Shown here: piece after piece, positions 16,323 through 23,265 of the stretch | Layout of the letters: every line of letters begins with the position of its first letter | Position numbering within the stretch: position 1 is the stretch's first letter | DNA from: Asanoa siamensis | GTDB lineage: Bacteria; Actinomycetota; Actinomycetes; Mycobacteriales; Micromonosporaceae | Reading direction: 5' to 3' | Assembly: GCF_016862555.1 (NCBI RefSeq) | Contig: NZ_BONE01000027.1 | Location: forward strand, 38,608 to 102,607 | DNA length: 64,000 nucleotides | Notes under the pieces: model-generated | Seen by the model: only the letters and a program-made list of their open reading frames with translations | Database searches by the model: none | Told to the model about the DNA's origin: nothing | Translations under genes and position numbers: made by a program

Positions 16323-17540
16323 CTAGGCCGCTCGCCGTCTCCCGCGGTCTCGGCGGTCTAGGGCGTCAGTCGGCCGGTCCGCGCCGAGTCGCTCAAGTAT
16401 CTGCGAGCTGTCCGGTGCGAGAGCGGGTTTGACGATGTAGTGCTTCTTGGTGATCTCCTTGCTTGCATGCCCGAGCTGGGCGGCGGCGCTGTCGGCGTCG
16501 GCCTCACTGTCGATAAGGGTGGCGACGGTCTTGCGGAAAGTGTGTGGCGTTACCCATTCGAGACCTGTGTCAGTGCGCGCCTGACGCCACTGCCGGCGGA
16601 CGTTCTGTGGCGACAGCCACGTGCCACGTCGCGATGCGAAGATGGCGTCATTGAGGTTGCTGGCGGCGGTGACCTTGCGCGCCATGAGCATCGCCACGGC
16701 AAACTGGGGCAGAAAAATGGTCCGGAAGCCGGCGTCGGACTTGGTCCAGTCCTGGCGAAAGAAGCCCTTGCTTTTGAGGTAGACGATTGTGCCGCTGATA
16801 GTGAGGGTCGGGCGTTGGGCGGCGAGATCTATGTCCTGCCACCGCACGGCCAGAACCTCACCGATGCGGGCGCCGGTGGCGAGCAGCAGATCGATGATGT
16901 CAGCTAGGTCGCCGGTTGGCCGGGGCCCGGACTTCCCTAGCGTGGGTTGCTGCCAGTTCCGGATGGCGGAGCGGACGCTTTCGAGTTGCTCGTGTTTGAG
17001 GGCTACCACATTTTTGCGCGGGTTAGGTAGCCGGCTGGTCTCGCGCACTGGGTTGGTCGTCAACGCGCCACGGCGTACTGCCAGAGCGAACATCTGACCA
17101 AGGACGACCTTGGCTCCCCTGGCTGCTGATGGACGGTCAACGGCGACTTTGCGGAGGAACTTATCGATACGCCCTGCGCCGGCCTCGCGAATGCGGAGCA
17201 GGCCGAGCGCAGGGACGATCGATACGCGCACGCTGATTTCGTACCGGCTGATGGTTTGTGGCGACACCCGCTCCTCCGCCACGATCTCGGCCAGCCAGAT
17301 CGTGGCGAGTGTGCTGACGTGTGTCTCCCTGGTGATCTCGTCGTCGTTAGGGGTTACCCGGTCTCGTAGTTTGATCTTGAGCGCGCGGATGGCGGCTGGG
17401 CCCGTGGTATCTGTGGCCTCGACGTCGCGCGTTTTGCCATCGTGGTCGCGGTATCGGGCTCGGGCGCAGTGCCGGTTGGGTCCGAGTTGCTTGGTGCGGA
17501 TGTTGCCCCAGGTGCCGATCGGGAGCGGTGGTCGGGCCAT
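16323..17540 (-). CDS. Site-specific tyrosine recombinase (integrase)
   Basis: The 405-aa protein has an N-terminal arm-binding region, a SAM-like core-binding domain (about residues 75-165) and a C-terminal catalytic domain. The catalytic set is complete: R225 in ATGARIGEVL, H333 and R336 in TPHTFRKTVA, H358 in AQLGHAS, and nucleophile Y368 in KKHYIVK. It lies at the tRNA-Thr end of the element and is preceded (upstream in its direction) by the excisionase-like gene with a 3-bp gap. This is the classic int-xis arrangement of actinobacterial integrative elements. Confidence 0.95.
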   Translation of the reverse strand: MARPPLPIGTWGNIRTKQLGPNRHCARARYRDHDGKTRDVEATDTTGPAAIRALKIKLRDRVTPNDDEITRETHVSTLATIWLAEIVAEERVSPQTISRYEISVRVSIVPALGLLRIREAGAGRIDKFLRKVAVDRPSAARGAKVVLGQMFALAVRRGALTTNPVRETSRLPNPRKNVVALKHEQLESVRSAIRNWQQPTLGKSGPRPTGDLADIIDLLLATGARIGEVLAVRWQDIDLAAQRPTLTISGTIVYLKSKGFFRQDWTKSDAGFRTIFLPQFAVAMLMARKVTAASNLNDAIFASRRGTWLSPQNVRRQWRQARTDTGLEWVTPHTFRKTVATLIDSEADADSAAAQLGHASKEITKKHYIVKPALAPDSSQILERLGADRPTDALDRRDRGRRRAA

Positions 17541-17543
17541 GGT

Positions 17544-17756
17544 TCAGCGCTCCGGGTCGGTCTGGGTGTCGAGCCAGTGTTCGACCTCGCTGCGCCGGTA
17601 GCGCAGGGTGTTGCCGACTCGGATGGCGCGGGGTCCTTTGCCTCGGCTGTGCCAGGCGTAGAGGGTGTTCTTCGGCTTGCCGAGCCAGGCTGCGACATCA
17701 TCGATGGTCAGGAGCGGGTCGGGCCGCCATTCTGCGGCGGTGGTCGGCGTGGTCAT
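17544..17756 (-). CDS. xis: Excisionase-like MerR/AlpA-type HTH protein
   Basis: Starting at the ATG 17756 the product is 70 aa. It contains LLTIDDVAAWLGKPKNTLYAW, then a wing with IRVGNTLRYRRSEVEHWL, the arrangement of the short winged-helix excisionases that accompany tyrosine integrases. It directs the recombinase toward excision in characterised relatives. It is 3 bp upstream of the integrase in the same operon. An upstream start at 17867 is possible but adds only Arg/Pro-rich sequence. Confidence 0.85.
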   Translation of the reverse strand: MTTPTTAAEWRPDPLLTIDDVAAWLGKPKNTLYAWHSRGKGPRAIRVGNTLRYRRSEVEHWLDTQTDPER

Positions 17757-18196
17757 CGCTGGCCTGCCGCATCGGACGGGCCTGCCTGCGGGGTTGCGTC
17801 GGGGTCGGCAAACGGCCGGTTGTCGTTCGTCCCGGACCCCGGCGTGGGGCGTAGGTAGGGCGGGCACGGATCGGGTGTCCTTTCAGCGTCCCGGCCCGGG
17901 TGGGCCGGGTGTCCGGTGGCGCTACCGCCCGCGTTCGCGCGGGGCGCCGGTTGTGGACGTCGATCCATGCGTAAGGGGGTGGAGTGATCAAGCCGGCTGG
18001 GGGGCGCGACGCCGCGCCGTCGGGGCTGAGGGACGCAGTCGGCGAGAACCCGGATGGACCCGTCGATCAGCTCGTCGTGCCCGGGGCAGGTGAGGTTCTG
18101 GGTACCACATGCCTTTTCTCGGCCCGCGTCGCGTGTTTCAGCCGGGACTCGGATGGGCGGTGTTGTGCACCTGATCTTTCCGGCCGGCCTAGGCAT
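17753..18196 (-). CDS. Possible unknown protein between methyltransferase and excisionase genes
   Basis: A 147-codon frame exactly bridges the flanking genes. Its start lies 8 bp inside the end of the methyltransferase gene and its stop overlaps the excisionase ATG by 4 bp (ATGA), the coupling seen throughout this element. The product has CGTQNLTCPGHDELIDG near residues 31-47 and then a disordered Pro/Arg/Asp-rich tail. The composition is weakly protein-like, so the case rests mainly on the overlaps. The alternative is a 430-bp non-coding gap. Confidence 0.4.
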   Translation of the reverse strand: MPRPAGKIRCTTPPIRVPAETRDAGREKACGTQNLTCPGHDELIDGSIRVLADCVPQPRRRGVAPPSRLDHSTPLRMDRRPQPAPRANAGGSATGHPAHPGRDAERTPDPCPPYLRPTPGSGTNDNRPFADPDATPQAGPSDAAGQR

Positions 18197-19259
18197 GTGC
18201 GGCCGTGCCGGGCTCGGGCCGGTTGAGGTGACCGTGCAGTCGATGTTCGGCGATCCTTGCGTACTTCGCGCTCAAGTCGATGCCGATGTACTGGCGTCCG
18301 AGTTGGAGTGCGGCGATCCCGGTGGTGGCGGCGCCGCTGAACGGGTCGAGGACGGTGCCGCCTGGGCGGCATCCGGACGCGATGCACCGCAACGGGATCT
18401 CGATCGGGTAGGCGGCGAAGTGCGCCTCGCGAAGCGGTCGGGTCGGGAACGCCCAGACGTCGCCGGGGTTTTTGCCCGGCGTTCTGCTCGGGTCGTGACC
18501 TCGTGTGCTGCCGGTTGCGGAACGGCGACGCCGGTCGTGGGGATATTTGACCGGGATGCGGATGGCGTCGAGGTCGAAGAAGTAGCGCTGGCCGCGGGTG
18601 AAGAGGAAGACCATCTCGTACGTGGTGGTAAGGCGATCCCGGACGGGCGAGGGCTGTGCGTTGGTCTTCGCCCAGACCGCCGCATTCCTCAAGATCCAGC
18701 CTTGGGTTTGGAGGGCGAGAGCGACGCGCCAGGGGATGCCAACGAGGTTCTTCGCCGTGAGGCCAGAGACGGCGCCAGGTGACCACTGCCGCCGCTGGTA
18801 GCTGCCCCGGATGATGCTGTTCGGGCCGTGCGGCCGGGCGTTGCGGCCGCCGGTGCCGGCGTAGGAGTCGCCGAGGTTGAGCCACAGCGTGCCCTGCGGG
18901 TGCAGAACGCGGCGGGCCTGGTCGAACACCCCCACGAGGTGGTCGACGTACTCGCTGACGGTCGCCTCCTGGCCGTATTGACCGTCGACCCACGTCGCTC
19001 CGCAGGCCGGGCACGAGCGCGGCTGAGCCGCCGTCGTCGGATCCGAAGCGGCCGTGTGACCGCAGCCGCTGCGACCACCGCACCACTGCCCGGTGTCGTA
19101 GGAGCGCAGCCCCCAGTACGGCGGAGACGTCACGATGCAGTCCACGGACGCGTCCGACATGTTGGCGAGTACGTCTCGAGCGTCGCCGGTGTAGAGCGTG
19201 ACTGGCCCTGACGACCAAGTCGAATGGGCGTCTGGGACCTTCGGCTGACGGCCGGTCAT
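18189..19259 (-). CDS. DNA methyltransferase, beta-type motif order, with zinc-finger insert
   Basis: The 356-aa enzyme has the catalytic motif TSPPYWG at residues 44-50 and the SAM-binding motif LDPFSGAATTG at 304-314. Catalytic motif first and SAM motif last is the beta-class order of N4-cytosine and N6-adenine amino-methyltransferases. Between residues 60 and 90 are C60, C66, C83 and C86 (CGGRSGC and CPAC), a probable zinc ribbon that may help choose the DNA site. No restriction endonuclease is adjacent. It overlaps the next upstream methyltransferase gene by 4 bp. Confidence 0.85.
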   Translation of the reverse strand: MTGRQPKVPDAHSTWSSGPVTLYTGDARDVLANMSDASVDCIVTSPPYWGLRSYDTGQWCGGRSGCGHTAASDPTTAAQPRSCPACGATWVDGQYGQEATVSEYVDHLVGVFDQARRVLHPQGTLWLNLGDSYAGTGGRNARPHGPNSIIRGSYQRRQWSPGAVSGLTAKNLVGIPWRVALALQTQGWILRNAAVWAKTNAQPSPVRDRLTTTYEMVFLFTRGQRYFFDLDAIRIPVKYPHDRRRRSATGSTRGHDPSRTPGKNPGDVWAFPTRPLREAHFAAYPIEIPLRCIASGCRPGGTVLDPFSGAATTGIAALQLGRQYIGIDLSAKYARIAEHRLHGHLNRPEPGTAAHA

Positions 19260-20281
19260 GCCACACCTCTAGCGGCGGGCCCACCGGATGAGACCTCGAC
19301 CAGCGGTGGGAGTGTCGGGAGCTGATCTTCGTGAGGACTTCGCACCGTCGCACGTGGACGCTCGGGTTCACCGAAACTCGCGGCGAACTTCGGTGCCCGG
19401 AGGATCACCGCGTCTTCGTGCTGTACGAGCCATTGCGGGTCGCCGGCGGCGATGGCTTCGCCGACGTTCTTCTGCTGGAAGAAGGAGGCGCGTCGTATCG
19501 CCTGGCCGTTGTGGACGGCGCAGATGAGCGCGATGCAGTTCTCGACGAGGTGGAAACCGGCGTGGATGCCGGCGGCCTCAGCCATGCCGGGGATGTCGAT
19601 GAGTTCGCCGTCGCGGCGGTACGGGCGCGCGGTGATGAGGAGGTGCCCGCCGGGCCGCAGCAGGCCCATGGAGGCGGTGAGGATTTCGGTGAAGCCGGCC
19701 GCGAGCTCGCCGTGGCTGCGGTGGGCGAGGTTGTCGGGATCGCGGCCGTAGCTGTCGTGGATCCTGTGAACTTTGCCCTTCGTGCGGCCGGGGGTGACGG
19801 AACGGCCGTGCACTGAGGCGCCGTAGGGGGGCGAGGTGATGATGAGGGCGGCTTGCCCTTGGACGTTGTCGGGCAGGACGGGCAGGACCCGGCGGGCGTC
19901 TCCGGCGTAGATGTTGCCGCGCCCGGTGGCGCCGTGACGTTCGGCGAGGCGGATGTTCGCGGCGGCGAGGTCAGCCCACCGGGGCTCGTATTCGATGCCG
20001 ATGCCGTGTCGGCCGAGGTGCATGGCCTCGACCACGGTGGTGCCGATGCCGGCCATCGGGTCCAGCACGATGTCGCCGGGTGAGGTGTAGGTGTGGATGG
20101 CGTAGCGACTGATCGTTGGCAGCATTTTGCCGGGGTGCTTGATGGCGTCCGGCATATAGCGGCCGGTGCGCAGTTGCCGGGAGGGCGTCTGTCCGGTCAG
20201 CCAGACCGAGCCGGGTGGAAGGTTCCCGGACGAGTCGTCGCTGTCGCTGGTGGCGGGCGTGGGCTGCTGGTGGTCAGCCAC
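19256..20281 (-). CDS. DNA methyltransferase with SAM motif before catalytic motif
   Basis: This 341-aa protein has LDPMAGIGTT at residues 73-82 (SAM-binding motif I) followed by TSPPYG at 149-154 (catalytic motif IV), the reverse order of its neighbour. N-terminal KHPGKMLPTISRYAIHTYTSPGD is typical of phage/plasmid DNA methylases in which the protein is circularly permuted. Target base probably adenine-N6 or cytosine-N4. It overlaps the genes on both sides (4 bp and 8 bp), so the three genes form one operon. Confidence 0.82.
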   Translation of the reverse strand: MADHQQPTPATSDSDDSSGNLPPGSVWLTGQTPSRQLRTGRYMPDAIKHPGKMLPTISRYAIHTYTSPGDIVLDPMAGIGTTVVEAMHLGRHGIGIEYEPRWADLAAANIRLAERHGATGRGNIYAGDARRVLPVLPDNVQGQAALIITSPPYGASVHGRSVTPGRTKGKVHRIHDSYGRDPDNLAHRSHGELAAGFTEILTASMGLLRPGGHLLITARPYRRDGELIDIPGMAEAAGIHAGFHLVENCIALICAVHNGQAIRRASFFQQKNVGEAIAAGDPQWLVQHEDAVILRAPKFAASFGEPERPRATVRSPHEDQLPTLPPLVEVSSGGPAARGVA

Positions 20282-20990
20282 GGTTGGCCTCCTTGCTTGG
20301 CGTCGTGGTGACGGCGAAGGCGAGCAGGTCCCGGTGGGTGACTCTGTGCCGGCCGCCGGGCAGGCTCATCGGGTGTGACAGCTCGCGACTCGGGTCGGTG
20401 CGGGGCTCCTGGTCGGGCAGTGGGGCCAGCACGATCGGCAGGTGCTGGTGGTAGAGGAACCCGGCCGCGCGGGCGGCGGTGATGACCGTGCTGCGCTCAC
20501 TGATGGAGCCCGCGGCCGGCGGCCGGACGGTGAGCGCCACGAGAAGGAACCCGCCAGGGCGCAGCGTCGGCCGCCACTGCTGGAACGCGGCGACCAGGCC
20601 GTGCAGGTCGGCGCTGTCGAGTCCGGGTCGGGGCAGCGGGGCCAGCAGCAGCGCGGCACGGTGGGCGGGCGCGGGAATGCGCTGCGGGTTGCCGGCGATC
20701 TCGCCCGTGGCCCGGTCCAGGTAGCCGCAGGCGGCGGCGATAGCCGGGTGCGCGTCGAGGGCGAGCACGGTGTCGCCGGGGCGGGTGTAGCGGCCGATCA
20801 GTTGCGCGACGCCCAGCGCGGAGAGGCCCTGCCAGTCGGGCAAGTCCGGCGAGGCTATCGGCGGCAGGCTGGCGCCGCGCGGTCCGGGGAGGAACAACCC
20901 GATGGGTACCCGCTGCGCGCGGGCGTCCGGGTCGGTGTGGTGCGAGTGCGGCATCGGCGTGTGGGCCGCGTCCGCTGAAAGCGCTGACAC
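20274..20990 (-). CDS. Degenerate SAM-methyltransferase-like protein
   Basis: The 238-aa product, first gene of the methyltransferase operon, has a motif I-like strand-loop (PGDTVLALDAHP, residues 71-82) and a Rossmann-type pattern further on (LRPGGFLLVALTVRP). It lacks a recognisable SPPY/DPPY catalytic motif. It may bind SAM or DNA as a non-catalytic partner of the two methyltransferases. The overlap with the second gene is 8 bp. Its start faces the iteron array. Confidence 0.6.
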   Translation of the reverse strand: MSALSADAAHTPMPHSHHTDPDARAQRVPIGLFLPGPRGASLPPIASPDLPDWQGLSALGVAQLIGRYTRPGDTVLALDAHPAIAAACGYLDRATGEIAGNPQRIPAPAHRAALLLAPLPRPGLDSADLHGLVAAFQQWRPTLRPGGFLLVALTVRPPAAGSISERSTVITAARAAGFLYHQHLPIVLAPLPDQEPRTDPSRELSHPMSLPGGRHRVTHRDLLAFAVTTTPSKEANRG

Positions 20991-21079
20991 TTAGGGATAC
21001 AGATTTCGGGGCTGTTTTGGACAACGCGAGATCGGCCAGCCGTCGCGTGCCCGTCGAGACCCCGCCCCTCGGCAGCGCC

Positions 21080-21611
21080 TTGAACAAGATCGTTGGAGGG
21101 TTGAACACCCTGGTCAGCGCGGTCGGGCGTGCCTCGGGAGGAGACGCTGCGCGTGCTGTGGCCCCGGCGAAGCGGGGCCACTCCCTTGAACAAGATCGCT
21201 ATTCCGGCGGTGGGCCTTGAACAAGGTCACTTCAGAGCTTGAACAAGATCAGCGCGGTGGTTGAACAAGATCGCATGGCGGGCCGCGCCGCCTTGAACAC
21301 GGGCCGCGCGGCCTTGAACAAGCCGCAGGAGGGTTGAACACGATCTCGGCTCAAGGTGTCCCGCTCGCGGCTGGTCGGTGCCAGTAGGCGCGGGACACCA
21401 CATCGATGTTCAACCTCGCCGCAGGGTGGTGCCGGCTATCGCCTCGGCGGTGGAGGCGCTCGGCTTGAACACGCACGCCGCCGGGTTGAACAGCAACGCA
21501 CGACGTGAGTCTCCGGAGGGTTGACCTCGGACGCGTCGACGTGGTTGGCAGGGCGCAGCGCCGAGGTTGTTCAACCCCCCGCTTGGCCGATCTTGTTCAT
21601 GGTCTGTTCAA
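21080..21611. repeat. Iteron-like array of about 15 TTGAACA repeats
   Basis: The best consensus is TTGAACAAGATC. Direct copies start at 21080, 21101, 21186, 21217, 21239, 21261, 21293, 21314, 21334, 21465 and 21486. Inverted cores (TGTTCAA/T) lie at 21407, 21568, 21594 and 21605. Direct copies within clusters are spaced 20-22 or 31-32 bp, i.e. two or three helical turns, so bound proteins would line one face of the helix. The array fills the 705-bp gene-free gap between divergent gene starts at 20990 and 21696. Candidates are a replication origin, partition site, transfer origin or cooperative operator. Confidence 0.9.
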
Positions 21612-21695
21612 CCGAGGTGGCGGGATGGATGACGTCCCGCCGGACGGCCCCCGTCGGTCGCCGGCACTCCATCGCCCACCTTCGGGGGATTCCTC

Positions 21696-22526
21696 ATGCC
21701 TGAGCGCATTCGCTCGACCATGCCCGCCGCCGGATCGCCGGTATCGCCGATCGTGCGTGGTGACGCGCCGCTGGACGTCGCGGAGACCACGTTCCGGCTG
21801 CTCACGGCCGGGCCGGAGCCGCTGTCCATCGACGGTGCCGAGATCGGCCACGGCCTACCGGCCCGGCGGATCCCGTTGCACGAGCTGGCCGCGATCCTGA
21901 TGCACCCGTCATGCAGCTACCGCGCGAGCGACACGGTGTGGCGGCTGCTGATCGAGCGTGCCCGCACGAGCGGCCCGGCCTGGGTGGTCGGTGCCGCGGG
22001 TGTGGCTCTGCCGGGCCTGCGCGCCGCCGCTCGGCGGCTGTCCCGTGTCCACAGCGGCGATGTGCAGGCCGAGGTGCTGACCGGCTTCCTGGCTGCGTTG
22101 CGGCAGGTCAGGCCCGCCGGCCCGCGAGTCGTGCAGCGGCTGTGCAGCGCCGCCCTGGTGACCGCCCGCGCGGCGCTGCGGGCCAGCGAGCCGCGCCGCG
22201 CCGACGTGACCGGCAATGCGCCCGGCTCCGCGCCGCCGCCGGCACCGTCCGGGCACCCGGATTTCGTCCTGGCCTGCGCGGTCACAGCCGGTGTCATCAC
22301 CGCCGCCGAGGCCGACTTGATCGGCGCCACTCGGCTGGAGGACACGTCGGTCGCTGAATACGCCCACCGCCACGGCAAGACCTACTGGGCGGTCTCCAAG
22401 GCCCGCGCTCGCGCCGAGGAGCGCCTCGTCGCGGCGATCCAGTCCGGGGCTTTGACCGACACCGACACAGCCGTGATCAGCGAAGCCACGACGACCCCCG
22501 GGGCGGACCAGCCACAACGCGTCTGA
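21696..22526 (+). CDS. Unknown protein with C-terminal sigma-region-4-like HTH
   Basis: The 276-aa product has an N-terminal helical domain (residues about 50-150, with IPLHELAAILMHPS and SDTVWRLLIERARTSG) and a Pro/Ala linker near 175-185. Its C-terminal part reads LIGATRLEDTSVAEYAHRHG followed by KTYWAVSKARARAEERLVAA, a helix-turn-helix of the kind seen in sigma-70 region 4. It is the first gene after the iteron array and starts 84 bp past its last repeat, so it is a good candidate for the iteron-binding protein or a regulator of the transfer operon. I do not recognise a named family. Confidence 0.65.
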   Translation: MPERIRSTMPAAGSPVSPIVRGDAPLDVAETTFRLLTAGPEPLSIDGAEIGHGLPARRIPLHELAAILMHPSCSYRASDTVWRLLIERARTSGPAWVVGAAGVALPGLRAAARRLSRVHSGDVQAEVLTGFLAALRQVRPAGPRVVQRLCSAALVTARAALRASEPRRADVTGNAPGSAPPPAPSGHPDFVLACAVTAGVITAAEADLIGATRLEDTSVAEYAHRHGKTYWAVSKARARAEERLVAAIQSGALTDTDTAVISEATTTPGADQPQRV

Positions 22527-22821
22527 GCTGCTCTTTCCCGGCCAGATGTCCAAGACGGGCCCCGAATCTGTATCTCCAAGTGCGGGACTTTCTCCGCGCC
22601 GGTGACCCACCGACCTGATCCGCTGACGGCGCTGACACTCCGTACGGTCCTGGCCCCCATCGCCTTTCTGGTGAGGAGGACGGCCGCGTTGGTCGGCAGA
22701 GGTCACCTCTCGCGCATCGTCCCTGGTCCCGCCTTCGCCGAGCGACAACGCGCGCCAGCCCCCGGCAGAGCCCTGTGCAAGGGGCGGCCCGGGGGAGTGC
22801 CGCACCGGAGGTGCCCAGTCC

Positions 22822-23265
22822 ATGAGATCCGTTTGGTCTGCCCGTCACGAGGCGGCCGATCGCCGCCGCCTCGCGACCGAGCGACACGGTCGGCCCATCG
22901 GGTCTGACCAGCGTCGATACCCGCGTCGCCCGGCCCGCGCCGGGTCCGCAGCCGTACTCGGTACCGCCGCGGTGGCGCTGGCGGTCGTCGCCACGCCGCA
23001 CGCCGCCTACGCGGCCGAGCCCGCCCCGGTGATGCTGGCCGTCGATTCGATCGCAGAAGTTGTCGGCAACATCCGCATCTGGATGATGGGGATCCTCGCC
23101 GCCTGGGCGACGCTGTGCCTGACGGTGGGGTTCTTCCGCTACACCAGTGGTGAACCCGGCGAGGTCGAGAAGGGCAAGTTGGCGCTTCGCAGCGCCGCGA
23201 TCGGCTACGCCGGTGCCCTGCTCGCGCCGTTGCTGCTCACCATCGTCGGCGAGTGGGTGGCGTGA
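22822..23265 (+). CDS. VirB2/TrbC-like conjugative pilin
   Basis: The 147-aa product has a long basic leader with a signal-like hydrophobic stretch (residues 38-58, ending AYAAEP). Two hydrophobic helices follow (about 78-100 and 117-142) separated by a short charged loop containing EPGEVEKGK. This is the two-helix layout of VirB2/TrbC pilins. Its stop overlaps the ATG of the VirB6-like gene (TGATG). A 295-bp gap without a gene precedes it. Confidence 0.7.
   Translation: MRSVWSARHEAADRRRLATERHGRPIGSDQRRYPRRPARAGSAAVLGTAAVALAVVATPHAAYAAEPAPVMLAVDSIAEVVGNIRIWMMGILAAWATLCLTVGFFRYTSGEPGEVEKGKLALRSAAIGYAGALLAPLLLTIVGEWVA

Noticed and set aside
21080..21611. Iteron array considered as a CRISPR or minisatellite
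   Set aside because: Units are 7-12 bp, occur in both orientations and are spaced by helical turns; there are no spacers of constant length or cas genes.
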